DNA of 64,000 nucleotides from Nostoc sp. S13 (GCF_029379315.1 NZ_JAQYWQ010000018.1:1-64000), one strand, 5' to 3'; counted from the first letter of the stretch, positions 1 to 8,347 are shown. Made by a program: numbers and translations. Notes: generated by a model not told the origin, from the letters alone.

Positions 1-28
1 AAACCTCTCCGTATTCTCTCTTAGTCTT

Positions 29-58
29 GTTCAGAAATCAAATAGGAGTCCTATATAT
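29..58. repeat. Palindromic dispersed repeat, copy 1
   Basis: The core is ATAGGAGTCCTAT, a 13-base palindrome, preceded by a TTCARAAATCAAA-like arm. Two further copies lie at 10949-10977 and 20861-20889, all in intergenic DNA. The function is unknown. It could be the end of a miniature mobile element or an RNA hairpin. Confidence 0.7.
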
Positions 59-119
59 ATAATTATTATTAAGAAAACTCTACCAAATTTAAATCATAAT
101 ATTAATAACTAACTAATGA

Positions 120-1304
120 CTAAATCCAATAAGAAGCCAGGATGAGAGTCAGGAGAGTTAGCGGTAGACCAAAACGGAAATGTTCCCAGAATGACAACTG
201 ATAACCAAGTTTTGCAACAGCTTCAGCAACAATTAAATTAGCAACTGAACCTAACAAAGTTAGATTACCTGCCAAAGTAGAACCTGCTGCTAATAGTAAC
301 CAGGTTTTTGTGTCTGGATGGGGAAGTAAATGTTGTAAGAGCAATACTGCTGGAACATTGGAAACTAAATTTGAAAGGAGAGCCGTAACTCCTAATATGC
401 TCAGGGGAGTATGAACTAAACCGCCAAATAAATTCAATATTCCTAATTTTTCCACTCCAGCAGTCACAATAAACAGTCCAGAAAACATCACCAGTAAATC
501 CCAGTCTACTTTATTTAAAACTCGTTGCGGTTTGATTCGCCTAGTAATAAACAGTAAACTAGCAGCTACAAGTGTTGCTTGGGCTGGGGATATCCCAATT
601 AAGAATGCAATTAATAGTCCTCCGGTTATCAATAGGCTTTTAGTAAGTAACGGTTTAAAGATGCGGTAACGCACGGGGGTTACACTCGGACAAGACTTAG
701 TAGAACGGACATCAGGATAAAGCCACCACAATAACCCAATTTGTATCAACAAACTTACTAATGCGATGGGAGTCAATGCTTTAGCAAAATCGAGATAGCT
801 GATACCAGAGAATGAACCAATTAGGATATTTTGCGGATTACCACTTAAGGTGGCCACTGAACCCAGATTAGTTGCTCCCGCCAAGGCAAGTAAGTAAGGA
901 ATAGGATTGAGTTTCAAAGTTTGGGTTAAACCGAGAACCAAAGGAGTCAAAATTAGAGCGATGGTATCGTTCAGAAAAAAAGCGGAGAGAATTCCACTGC
1001 CAAAAGTTAAAACAATCAGCAAACCCAAAGGACTGCTGGTAAAGTGTGTAACTGTATTAAGGGTTAGTTGAAAAAAACCAGCGTAAGCTAAGTTTGTGCT
1101 GATTACCATCATGCCAAAGAGGAAAATCAGCGTTTTATAGTCTATAGCTTGCCATGCTTCTTTGAGGTCTAATACCCCTAATCCCATTAGCAAAGATGCA
1201 CCAACTAAAGCAATACTGGTTCGGTTCATCCGCAAAGCAGGTAGATATCCTAAACCTAAACCTATATAAGTCAGCCCAATGATGATGTATCTGAAAACAA
1301 TCAT
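120..1304 (-). CDS. ArsB/NhaD-superfamily (SLC13-like) permease
   Basis: A 394-residue integral membrane protein with about 10-12 hydrophobic segments and no soluble domain. The repeated fold of the ion-transporter superfamily is suggested by the two related stretches around residues 110-165 (FFLNDTIALILTPL, then ATNLGSVATLSGNPQN) and 310-375 (LSNLVSNVPAVLLL, then GSTLAGNLTLLGSVANLI). These resemble the substrate-binding NDT/NVP and NLG/GNP signatures of ArsB, NhaD and dicarboxylate carriers. The substrate cannot be deduced: arsenite, Na+/H+ or an organic or inorganic anion are all possible. The start at 1304 gives a hydrophobic N-terminus typical of the family. A decayed MFS gene lies just upstream on the same strand. 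Confidence 0.8.
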   Translation of the reverse strand: MIVFRYIIIGLTYIGLGLGYLPALRMNRTSIALVGASLLMGLGVLDLKEAWQAIDYKTLIFLFGMMVISTNLAYAGFFQLTLNTVTHFTSSPLGLLIVLTFGSGILSAFFLNDTIALILTPLVLGLTQTLKLNPIPYLLALAGATNLGSVATLSGNPQNILIGSFSGISYLDFAKALTPIALVSLLIQIGLLWWLYPDVRSTKSCPSVTPVRYRIFKPLLTKSLLITGGLLIAFLIGISPAQATLVAASLLFITRRIKPQRVLNKVDWDLLVMFSGLFIVTAGVEKLGILNLFGGLVHTPLSILGVTALLSNLVSNVPAVLLLQHLLPHPDTKTWLLLAAGSTLAGNLTLLGSVANLIVAEAVAKLGYQLSFWEHFRFGLPLTLLTLILASYWI

Positions 1305-1334
1305 GATTTCGCTAGATTCTTTTGATGTGATGCC

Positions 1335-1660
1335 TTTCTATTAACTCCTGTTTTTGTTTCAGGTACACAGAACCAAAAAACTCCCAAAGCCACAACTGCG
1401 TAGGCATAGCCCGCCGTAGGCATCGCTGCTAAAATCGAAAAACCAACATTATAACCAGCACTTTTAACCACAAACCTAAGCTTTCACATTGCTCAAACCC
1501 GCACCAATGCCAATGGCAGTGTTGAGCATCCCTTGGGTAATATTAAAGCGCCCTGTGCCTTTAGTCAAATCAGCTACCATCAACACTGAAAGCACACCAA
1601 AAATTGCGGCTCCAATACCATCCAGAATTTGCACAGAAACGAGAAAACTGATTCTTGACC
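1335..1660 (-). pseudogene. Decayed C-terminus of an MFS transporter, with an inserted small repeat
   Basis: Reverse-strand translation gives two pieces of one MFS C-terminus. The first contains VQILDGIGAAIFGVLSVL, then MVADLTKGTGRFN and GMLNTAIGIGAGLSN, and ends at a TAG near 1480. The second, in another frame, contains GYNVGFSILAA, then AVVALGVFWFC and a polar tail. The repeat-derived peptide MPTAGYAY sits between the two parts of the second piece. It is encoded by a small dispersed repeat (GCGATGCCTACGGCGGGC) inserted without breaking the frame. No N-terminal half is present, so this is a relic. Confidence 0.7.
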
Positions 1661-1714
1661 AAAATTAGCTAATCAGGTGTCCTTCTGGTTCCTTACCTCT
1701 GCTCTTACTTTGTT

Positions 1715-2335
1715 TTACTCATTAGATGGAGCAGATTCTATCTTTTCTGATTGCGTCTCGTTCGTTTGTTGCAATTGGTTGAGATGAATATTATTCACTT
1801 GAACAATAAAGTATTCTAATGCCTGACTTGCTTTTTGTTGCTGTTGGGTTTCGTCAGACACATCATAGCAACGATAAGGCAAAGTTACTCCCAATATAAA
1901 TTTCTCTTGTTCAGCTTCTAACAATTCAACGGCTGTATTAGCAGCAAGGGAATTCTTCTGAAAAGGAAAAGAAGTCACTATACTCGCAACGATAGAAGCA
2001 ATAGCTGGACAGAGTACAGGGAGCCACTTGAGCCAAGCTTGTCCGGCTTCTAATTTGTCTACCAGAACTAAAATTGGTGTGACTCCTGATAAAATCACTG
2101 TTGCAATTTGCAAACCATAGTAAAGGTTCCTTGATACACTCCTAATTCTTTTATAATCGTCAATCAAGTCTTGGCTGTATTGTAAAGCCTTCCCTCTTGT
2201 CAGAGTCAGCGTATCTTTATCCCAGGAATTAGGATTGGTCAATAGATAACCATAGAGTTCAGCTTTTTTGGTGAGTTCAGACTGATAAGCGGCCTTCTTA
2301 TAGTTCTGAAATACTTGTCTATTGATGAGCAACAA
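1715..2335 (-). CDS. DUF4231/SLATT-like membrane protein, main part (frame broken upstream)
   Basis: A 206-residue frame with a helical region (residues 1-65), two membrane segments (about 73-95 and 103-125, containing GVTPILVLVDK and CPAIASIVASIVTSF) and a cytoplasmic helical tail. This pattern is that of DUF4231 or the wider SLATT family, small membrane proteins often proposed to act as pores or effectors. The apparent start ATG lies at the edge of a 14-base T run on the coding strand. The upstream frame 2239-2562 supplies a fitting N-terminus if one extra T is present. The intact gene is therefore probably 1715-2562. Function not established. Confidence 0.55.
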   Translation of the reverse strand: MLLINRQVFQNYKKAAYQSELTKKAELYGYLLTNPNSWDKDTLTLTRGKALQYSQDLIDDYKRIRSVSRNLYYGLQIATVILSGVTPILVLVDKLEAGQAWLKWLPVLCPAIASIVASIVTSFPFQKNSLAANTAVELLEAEQEKFILGVTLPYRCYDVSDETQQQQKASQALEYFIVQVNNIHLNQLQQTNETQSEKIESAPSNE

Positions 2336-2562
2336 AAAAAAAAAAAAGTTAGAGATACCGCTCCAGAAATTACAACTGTTTTATCATCTGAAAGAAAAAT
2401 AATAAAGAGTCCAGAAGAGATAAAAGCTGCAAGTAATAAATACTCAATTACCTTCAAGTTAAACAACTTTTTCTCATCTGATAGTGAGGATAAATTTTCA
2501 ATTCTATCAGAAACCTGACTTTGTTTTTTTTGCCCAAGATTAGTTAATTCAGAAGTAGTCAT
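2239..2562 (-). pseudogene. N-terminal part of the DUF4231-like gene, out of frame after T14
   Basis: Starts at ATG 2562 with a polar N-terminus followed by two predicted membrane segments (VIEYLLLAAFISSGLFIIFL and the stretch ending SLTFFFF). It then enters the T14 run (plus-strand A at 2334-2347). After the run this frame gives unconvincing sequence, whereas the frame starting at 2335 continues naturally. The two are offset by one base: 15 Ts would fuse them. A real frameshift mutation, polymerase slippage or a sequencing error in the homopolymer are all possible. Confidence 0.5.
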
Positions 2563-3163
2563 TGGCTTTTACTCAATAGCTTATTGGGTGAAATGTAGCA
2601 ATAAAAGGAATAGCAACAAGTAGAATTGCTTTGAGGGGGTAGAAGTCAGGATAAGTTCGCTGGAGAGCAGGTTCACTATAAATAGCTAGTCTTCTAACTT
2701 TTGCTTAGATATCCCTTTTATTAAGGCTCTTAGGTAGTTTCTCCCTTGCCAAAACCTTCTAGCATCTGCTGTTGGCTCCCACTTTGCGATTGACTAGTTG
2801 GCTTATAATGCTTTACAAAAGTCAAAAATGTTTCTTTCGGTTAAGTAAAATCATTTAAGTCCCGTAAGTCTATTCAATACTAACCATACATACATTTGAT
2901 TGATAATGCAAGGGTTTATATCTAGTGATTTTACGTAGATAAAAAGTGTTTTTAATACACGTATTATGATTGCCCCAAAAAATATATGATTTGGACTTTG
3001 CAATACTTGAATTGTTTTTTTTTGAATTTTAAATCTATCCGGGATGTTAAGCTGTCGCGTAGAGATTGGTGACAACTATTTCGAGAGGAAATTATGCAAG
3101 AGTCTGTGATTTATCAAGATATCTTCAAAAAGGAAGACAGTAGGAAGCGCTAGCACTGATAAA
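2563..3163. other. Intergenic stretch with a possible Rpn-tail remnant
   Basis: About 600 bases without a convincing gene. A 19-codon frame at 3094-3153 (MQESVIYQDIFKKEDSRKR) resembles the C-terminal tail of Rpn/PD-(D/E)XK transposase-like proteins, so it may be a relic. It also lies directly ahead of the DUF39 gene and could simply be leader sequence. No tRNA or clear terminator was seen. Confidence 0.4.
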
Positions 3164-4333
3164 ATGCGAACAATTGCAGAAATTAACGAGAAAATCAGCC
3201 GCCAACGTGCGGTAGTGTTGACGACTGAAGAATTAAAAGCACGAGTTGTAGAAATCGGTGTTACTAAAGCTGCTAAAGAAGTTGATGTAATTACCACTGG
3301 TACCTTTGAGCCAATGGAATCAAGTGGTGCAATTATCAATCTGGGACACACTGACCCCCCGATAAAAATTCGCCGTTGCTGGTTAGATGGCGTGCCAGCA
3401 TACTCTGGTTTTGGGGCAGTAGATTTATATTTGGGTGCGAGTTGTGCTATGGAAGCGATGGACGGGGAAGAAGTCCGAGAACGCGGCGGCGGTCATGTAA
3501 TCGAAGATTTGATTGCTGGTAAACCCATACACGTAAAAGCGCAAGGACAAGTAACAGATTGTTACCCCAGAGCAAATTTTGAAACTACAATTACCAGTGA
3601 AACAATTAATCAGTTTTATTTATTTAATCCGCGCAATCTTTACCAAAATTTTATTGTTGGTGTCAATGGTGGCGATCGCCCCCTCTTCACCTATCTCGGC
3701 CCTTTACAACCGCGTCTGGGGAATGCCGTTTATTCTAACCCCGGCGCTATTTCACCCTTACTCAACGACCCGGATTTGCAACTCGTCGGTATAGGTACAA
3801 GAATTTTTTTAGGCGGCGGTATTGGCTATGTCGCTTGGGAAGGCACTCAGCACTTCCCCTTACAAAAGCGTTTAGCTAATCGTACACCGATTGGGCCTTC
3901 CGCCACTTTAGCTTTAATTGGTGATGCCAAGCAAATGGATGCTCATTGGGTGCGGGGGTGTTACTTCAAAAGTTATGGCCCCTCAATGATGTTAGGCGTT
4001 GGTGTACCACTGCCTGTATTAAATGAACAAGTAGTTGAACACTGTGCCGTGCAAGATCAAGACTTAGTAGCCCCAATAGTGGATTTTTCCATTCCCCGGC
4101 GTGTCCGTCCCACCTTTGGTTTGGTGAGTTATGCCCAACTGAAATCTGGGCGGATCACCATTGAGGGCAAAGCAGTACGCGTTGCCCCCTTAGCGAGTTT
4201 GTTTTTTTCTAGGCAAGTCGCCCTAGAGTTGAAAAAGTGGATTGAAGCAGGTACCTTTACCCTCACAGAACCAGTTTCCCCAATTCCGATGGAGCGATCT
4301 TTTTTACCCCAAGACCGGCGGACGGATTTTTGA
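3164..4333 (+). CDS. Homocysteine biosynthesis protein (DUF39 / HcyBio family)
   Basis: A 389-residue soluble protein matching the DUF39 family along its length. In methanogens a DUF39 protein converts aspartate semialdehyde to homocysteine by sulfur transfer; the same role here is inferred from family membership only. Visible family features are an N-terminal helix (residues 1-30), the segment GTFEPMESSGAIINLGHT, cysteines in GASCAMEAMD and VTDCYPRANF, the glycine-rich IFLGGGIGYVAWEGTQHF and the late motif RPTFGLVSYAQLKSG. No CBS domains or ferredoxin domain are fused to it, unlike some archaeal versions. It stands alone between opposite-strand genes, so an independent promoter is likely. 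Confidence 0.85.
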   Translation: MRTIAEINEKISRQRAVVLTTEELKARVVEIGVTKAAKEVDVITTGTFEPMESSGAIINLGHTDPPIKIRRCWLDGVPAYSGFGAVDLYLGASCAMEAMDGEEVRERGGGHVIEDLIAGKPIHVKAQGQVTDCYPRANFETTITSETINQFYLFNPRNLYQNFIVGVNGGDRPLFTYLGPLQPRLGNAVYSNPGAISPLLNDPDLQLVGIGTRIFLGGGIGYVAWEGTQHFPLQKRLANRTPIGPSATLALIGDAKQMDAHWVRGCYFKSYGPSMMLGVGVPLPVLNEQVVEHCAVQDQDLVAPIVDFSIPRRVRPTFGLVSYAQLKSGRITIEGKAVRVAPLASLFFSRQVALELKKWIEAGTFTLTEPVSPIPMERSFLPQDRRTDF

Positions 4334-4350
4334 TACTGCGGAATGGGGAG

Positions 4351-4430
4351 TAAGAATTTTAGATTTTAGATTTTGGATTTTAGATTGAAATTTAATCCAA
4401 AATCTAAAATCCAAAATCCAAAATTGAATT
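4351..4430. repeat. Intergenic inverted repeat of the TTTAGATTTTGGATT family, copy 1
   Basis: A run of TTTTAGATTTTGGATTTTAG is followed, after about ten bases, by its inverted counterpart AATCCAAAATCTAAAATCC. It can form a long AT-rich hairpin between two converging genes. Other copies are at 6776-6911, 24926-24980 and 34151-34366. Confidence 0.8.
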
Positions 4431-4440
4431 GCCCCATGCC

Positions 4441-5469
4441 CTAATCTTGAGTTGGTTTTGGTCGCTTGATCGGCTTAGGAGCGGGCGTTTTTGGTATAGG
4501 TTTGGACACCACAGAAGGATCGGCACCTGCGCCTGTTTTCTTGATGGGACGAGGGGTTTCGCCAGTGCGTCTGGGGGGGAATGGTTTTCTACCACCAGCA
4601 CCAACACTACCGCCAGCACGAGGGCCACCTTTGAATGGTGGTTTGCGTTTTTTGGGCAAGTCAGCGATCGCCTCAGCTTTTTCTACTACCAAAACGTCAG
4701 CTTCCCGCTTGGCTTGGAAGTCCCAGAACTTTCCTACTGCTTTGGTGGTCAGCACACCCCTCAATTTCAACTTAAAATACTTGGGTTTGTCAGTTGATTT
4801 CCGTGGAGCCTGCCTAATTTTGACTACCAAGCTTTTAGCATCAAAAGACTGGTATACTACTTCACCACGAACAGAAAAACCACCATCTGCAACTTCTGAT
4901 GAGGGAATCAGGGCAGTTGTACTTAATTCAGAATTTTCGGATAAGCCATCATCGGGTGTCTGTAACTCTTGCAACTCCAAATCTGACTCGTCCTCATCTG
5001 TTGAGTTTTTAGCCAGATTTTCTGGCTCCCAAACTCCGACGATTTGGATGTGCAAGGTATCATTTTCTTGTCTTGTACGTGGATATACTACCCATAAGTG
5101 TTCTTTTTCTAAGTCTAGATGATTCTTGACTAAGCTCATAATCCGGCCTAGGAGGACGGCATTGAGTTCTACACCATCTGCGGTCAGCAGCGTACCTTGA
5201 GTAAATTGTTCGCTGCTAGCATGATAGCGACCCCGGACTAACCCGATCGCTCGATATTGCATCGGCTCACTAGGAGGCGGAATCGGTTGCAGTCGATTGA
5301 CTAAGTTCCCATTTGAGTCAATCTCAATGGGGTTGACAGGCGAATTTTCAACTTCTTTAGAGGACTGAGCTGCTATGTGAACATTAGCGGCTGCCTCTAC
5401 GTTAGTTGGGCCCTGGTTAGAGGCAGAAGAATTGGAGGATTCAGGCAACGGCATCAGGTCGGAATTCAT
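4441..5469 (-). CDS. Conserved-looking cyanobacterial protein of unknown function, basic Pro/Gly-rich tail
   Basis: The start is placed at ATG 5469 rather than the upstream ATG at 5592, because AAGGAG (plus 5475-5480) sits five bases before it. The 342-residue product has a low-complexity Ser/Asn/Ala-rich N-terminus (residues 1-60), a more ordered centre (about 75-270, with GLVRGRYHASSEQFTQG, then EHLWVVYPRTRQ) and a strongly basic tail (PPFKGGPRAGG, then PRPIKKTG, then PKPIKRPKPTQD). The tail could bind RNA, DNA or another acidic partner. No membrane segment or catalytic motif is visible, and I do not recognise a named family. Confidence 0.65.
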   Translation of the reverse strand: MNSDLMPLPESSNSSASNQGPTNVEAAANVHIAAQSSKEVENSPVNPIEIDSNGNLVNRLQPIPPPSEPMQYRAIGLVRGRYHASSEQFTQGTLLTADGVELNAVLLGRIMSLVKNHLDLEKEHLWVVYPRTRQENDTLHIQIVGVWEPENLAKNSTDEDESDLELQELQTPDDGLSENSELSTTALIPSSEVADGGFSVRGEVVYQSFDAKSLVVKIRQAPRKSTDKPKYFKLKLRGVLTTKAVGKFWDFQAKREADVLVVEKAEAIADLPKKRKPPFKGGPRAGGSVGAGGRKPFPPRRTGETPRPIKKTGAGADPSVVSKPIPKTPAPKPIKRPKPTQD

Positions 5470-5612
5470 AAAAACTCCTTGCGGCGGAGACACATCCCAT
5501 TGTGGGATTTTACAAAGGCAGCTGGAAAGAGCATTTGTGCGACTGATGAAAGTATATTTACTTTTCACAAAGTCACACCAGAGTACTCTCAAACAATCCT
5601 AAAGGCGCTAAA

Positions 5613-5632
5613 TTTAGTGTTTATACACTAAA
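5613..5632. promoter_or_regulatory. Short inverted repeat upstream of the 4441-5469 gene
   Basis: TTTAGTGT and ACACTAAA form an 8-base perfect inverted repeat separated by TTAT, about 145 bases upstream of the start codon. It could be an operator. No regulator can be assigned. Confidence 0.3.
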
Positions 5633-5848
5633 TGTGTATTTTAGGCCCTCAACACTAGTTTCGGAAGCATATCATAGCTACAATTCTGACGGCTCCTCCT
5701 AAAGTCATCACTTACTTTAGCAGTGTGGATAGTTAATTGTTATAAAATTCACAGGCAATTGGCGGTATTCCGCAAAGTTTTGGAAATTTTTAACTTTACG
5801 ATTTGTGTAAATGATAATGTCATTAGAGTTTAGGAGAAAGACAAAACT

Positions 5849-6721
5849 GTGACTCAAACACGCAATCGCTGGATAGTTCAAGTCGTCTTGGCGCTGGCAA
5901 TTCTTGCTTTTGTGGGTGTTTCGGTGATTCCCATAATTGGAGCATTTAATAATACGCCACCGTCAAACCAGAATAGCGTTAGCACCAGAGGCAGTTTGTC
6001 CTCCGCTGACCAAAAATCAAAACTCGAAGACGAAGTACGGGGTTACGAACAGGTTTTGCAAAGGGAACCAGAAAATCAGACTGCGCTTAAGGGCTTATTA
6101 CGGGCGCGGCTACAATTACTGAGTCAAAAAGAAAAAAGTGAGGTTAAACCAGCTGATATCCAAGTCGTCATTGAACCTTTAGAAAAGCTAGCCAAGCTGA
6201 ATCCCGAACAGTCAGAATATTCAGTGCTACTGTCTCAAGCCAAAGAGCAAATTGGCGATCGCGAAGGAGCTGCTCAAGCTTATCGCTCCTTTTTGTCTAC
6301 AAAACCTGGTGATTTGAAAGCTTTGCAAGGAATGGTGGCTCTGTTGATCAGACAGCAACGCCCTGAGGCGGCCATTGGTTTGTTGCAAGAAACCCTTTCT
6401 AACGCAGCCCAAATAAATACAATTCAGCCTGGAAGTGTAGATACAGTCGCCGTGCAGGTGCTGTTAGGTTCTGTTCACGCTTCCCAGAAACGCTACACTC
6501 AAGCTAGCTCTGCATATGACCAGGCAATTAAGAAAGATCCCAAGGATTTTCGCCCCGTTGTGGCAAAAGCGATGCTCCTGAAACAACAGGGTAAAGACGC
6601 AGATGCAAAACCTTTCTTTGATCATGCCGCAGCTTTAGCACCTGCTCAATACAAAGACGAAATTAACAAGGCAGCAACGGCTTCCCCTATTCCTAATCCT
6701 GCTGCATCTCCCTCGCCTTGA
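5849..6721 (+). CDS. Membrane-anchored TPR-repeat protein
   Basis: Starts at GTG 5849, with TAGGAG (5831-5836) twelve bases upstream. Residues 9-32 form one hydrophobic segment (VVLALAILAFVGVSVIPIIG), either a signal anchor or an uncleaved signal. After a linker, helical repeats with TPR spacing fill residues 55-270, for example VRGYEQVLQREPENQTALKG, DREGAAQAYRSFLSTKPGD and YTQASSAYDQAIKKDPKDF. The C-terminus is Ala/Pro-rich. TPR arrays act as protein-binding scaffolds. In cyanobacteria such anchored forms often serve photosystem or envelope assembly, but nothing in the neighbourhood identifies the partner. Confidence 0.75.
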   Translation: MTQTRNRWIVQVVLALAILAFVGVSVIPIIGAFNNTPPSNQNSVSTRGSLSSADQKSKLEDEVRGYEQVLQREPENQTALKGLLRARLQLLSQKEKSEVKPADIQVVIEPLEKLAKLNPEQSEYSVLLSQAKEQIGDREGAAQAYRSFLSTKPGDLKALQGMVALLIRQQRPEAAIGLLQETLSNAAQINTIQPGSVDTVAVQVLLGSVHASQKRYTQASSAYDQAIKKDPKDFRPVVAKAMLLKQQGKDADAKPFFDHAAALAPAQYKDEINKAATASPIPNPAASPSP

Positions 6722-6741
6722 TTGAAAAGTACGCCTAAGTA

Positions 6742-6775
6742 ATGGGCATTGGGCATTGGGCATTGGGCATTGGGC
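6742..6775. repeat. Heptanucleotide tandem repeat (TGGGCAT)n
   Basis: About five consecutive TGGGCAT units. This is the short tandemly repeated repetitive (STRR) type typical of heterocyst-forming cyanobacteria. Related runs recur at 16714-16796, 40738-40785, 49988-50087 and 57560-57580. Confidence 0.9.
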
Positions 6776-6911
6776 AATTCAATTTTAGATTTTGGATTGA
6801 CGATAGCGCCACGAAGAGCGAGTTCGCGTCCCTTACCCGTCTCGTAGAGAGCGTCTTTTGGATTAAATTTCAATTCTTTAATCCAAAATCTAAAATCTAA
6901 AATCTAAAATT
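6776..6911. repeat. TTTAGATTTTGGATT-family inverted repeat, copy 2, with an inserted element
   Basis: The outer arms are the same AT-rich inverted repeat as at 4351-4430. Between them lies a GC-rich inverted repeat of about 57 bases that begins GACGATAGCGCC and ends GTAGAGAGCGTC. One repeat has inserted into the loop of another. Confidence 0.7.
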
Positions 6912-6931
6912 CTTACTCCCCCTGCTCCCCC

Positions 6932-7549
6932 TCACGCTCCTTCAATGGCAGCAACGACACCAAAGACCAAAAACAGGCATCCGCCAATCAGGGTGAGTTG
7001 ACGCTCAGAAATGCGTCCGGCAATCATTTTGCCGCCGATAACAGCGATCGCAGCACAAATGGCATGTCCTAAAATTGCACCTATTGTGACTCCGATTGGA
7101 TTATTACCTGCTGCTAGGGCAATAGTGGCAATTTGCGTGCGATCGCCCCACTCTGCCATAAATGTCAACCCAAAAGCTTCTATTACAATTGCCAAGGAAG
7201 TCTTTTGCTTTGGCAACTGCAAATCTGCTTTTTTCACCGCAGCTTCAGCTTCTTCTACAACTTCTGTATCACAAGCAGCAGGCATCTTACTAGCGTCATA
7301 TAACAGTTTGATACCAAAGGCAACAAATAGAGCTATTTCAGCATAATGAATATAAACTTTTGGCAACAAAGATACCGCTTGTCCAAATAGCACTGAAAGG
7401 ATTGTCATCGCCGCTAAAGCAGCTGTCACACCTATAAATACCAGCCGGCGCGGGTGGTGCATTGCCAAAATTACAGCAATAAAAAATGTTTTATCGCCTA
7501 GTTCTGAAACTGTTATTAATAATAAGGCTGCGGTAAAAGCTGTTAACAC
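6932..7549 (-). CDS. mnx: Mn2+ exporter of the UPF0016/GDT1 (TMEM165) family, Mnx-like
   Basis: A 205-residue membrane protein with about six to seven segments and the duplicated signature of the family: ELGDKT near residue 17 and EWGDRT near residue 133. These acidic motifs bind the cation. Full-length two-motif cyanobacterial members export manganese from the cytosol, into the thylakoid lumen in the well-studied case, protecting cells and supplying photosystem II. The start is GTG 7549 with AGGAG about ten bases upstream. The 5' leader carries a yybP-ykoY-type riboswitch and a near-consensus promoter, which supports a manganese role independently. The hydrophilic loop at residues 88-115 is rich in Glu/Lys. 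Confidence 0.88.
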   Translation of the reverse strand: MLTAFTAALLLITVSELGDKTFFIAVILAMHHPRRLVFIGVTAALAAMTILSVLFGQAVSLLPKVYIHYAEIALFVAFGIKLLYDASKMPAACDTEVVEEAEAAVKKADLQLPKQKTSLAIVIEAFGLTFMAEWGDRTQIATIALAAGNNPIGVTIGAILGHAICAAIAVIGGKMIAGRISERQLTLIGGCLFLVFGVVAAIEGA

Positions 7550-7589
7550 TCTCTCAAGCTCCTAAAGAATCGTTTACCGATGTGAAGCT

Positions 7590-7760
7590 TGATGAGAGCC
7601 AAAAGACCTCACCAAGTTTACACTTTTCGGTGTCAACTTAGTGAAGGTCTCGCTTTCAAATATTTATTACTTGCCATCTGAACCAGGCTCATCGCCAGTA
7701 TGTTGATTCAGATGTACTGGCTTTCAAGTTTTTTAGCCAGCAGCTACTCCCCTTCTATGC
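7590..7760 (-). promoter_or_regulatory. yybP-ykoY manganese riboswitch with intrinsic terminator
   Basis: Reading the minus strand, the leader contains the diagnostic GGGGAGTAGC (plus 7743-7752), paired internal helices (GCCAGTA with TACTGGC, ATCTGAA with TTCAGAT) and GCGAGACCTT (plus 7644-7653). It closes in a long hairpin whose arms are GACCTTCACTAAGTT and AACTTGGTGAGGTC, followed by TTTT. These are the conserved parts of the Mn2+-sensing yybP-ykoY class. The final hairpin looks like a terminator, so Mn2+ binding would be expected to allow read-through into the exporter gene. Confidence 0.85.
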
Positions 7761-7767
7761 AATTAAA

Positions 7768-7796
7768 ATTATACATATTTTACGGCTAGAAGTCAA
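7768..7796 (-). promoter_or_regulatory. Promoter of the riboswitch-exporter transcript
   Basis: TTGACT (plus 7791-7796) and TATAAT (plus 7768-7773) on the minus strand are separated by exactly 17 bases, a near-perfect sigma-70-type promoter. Transcription would start near 7760, just before the riboswitch. Confidence 0.75.
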
Positions 7797-7831
7797 GGGA
7801 GTAGGGAATAAAGCGGCACATACAGTCCAAT

Positions 7832-7997
7832 TTAGTGCTTACCAGGTAAAAACTCATCATCTGTGACTTCTCGTAACTGGTATGGACAGGTAACAGGAAA
7901 GGATTCTACTAACAAACCAGTTTCAGCTTTTGCTTGCTTAACTGCTTGTGCATAACACTCCGCAAAAACGATCTCAAGATAGGATTTGAGACATGGT
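7832..7997 (-). pseudogene. C-terminal remnant of a DUF29 protein
   Basis: About 54 codons read PCLKSYLEIVFAECYAQA, then KQAKAETGLLVESF and PVTCPYQLREVTDDEFLPG before TAA 7832-7834. This matches the conserved end of cyanobacterial DUF29 proteins (helix, then TGL..E.FP..CPY). The frame is closed by a stop immediately upstream and no N-terminal part is present. DUF29 genes are common accessory genes of unknown function. Confidence 0.6.
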
Positions 7998-8086
7998 TAG
8001 ATAATTTCTTGCATATCTTTATAATTAACATTGGTGCCTTAAAATGTGACGCACCCTACGGGCTAAAGTAATTGCCAATTATTTAA

Positions 8087-8293
8087 CTAATCAACTTTAA
8101 GCTTTGCCAATATCTCTAGGCGTTTCAGATAATTCTTCATGTGTTCAGCACTCTCTGTTGGAACAGAAGGAAGAAATACTGCTCTGAAATCGTTAAGTGC
8201 CATATCATTTCCTTTGTCTACTACTTTACTAAAGTCAGAGGTGACGTAATAATCACCCCAAACATTGTTTACCTGCACATAATGCCAACTCAT
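8087..8293 (-). CDS. Small hypothetical protein
   Basis: A 68-residue frame starting at ATG 8293, 54 bases downstream of por on the same strand. It has a mixed N-terminus (MSWHYVQVNNVWGDYYV) and a helical C-terminus (AEHMKNYLKRLEILAKLKVD). No family is recognised and there is no clear ribosome site directly before the ATG. It may be a fragment of a larger protein or spurious. Confidence 0.3.
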   Translation of the reverse strand: MSWHYVQVNNVWGDYYVTSDFSKVVDKGNDMALNDFRAVFLPSVPTESAEHMKNYLKRLEILAKLKVD

Positions 8294-8347
8294 TCAAAAA
8301 ATTGGCTCGATGAATCATGCACAAGGGTAATGCCACCTCCTGTCTCA

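Noticed and set aside
2315-2518. 67-residue plus-strand frame with a Lys run
   Set aside because: Antisense to the DUF4231-like gene. The Lys run is the A14 homopolymer.
3094-3153. 19-codon frame resembling an Rpn tail as a gene
   Set aside because: Too short to call a gene; noted only as a possible remnant.
4429-5122. 122- and 218-residue plus-strand frames
   Set aside because: Antisense shadows of the 4441-5469 gene, which has a good ribosome site and sensible composition.
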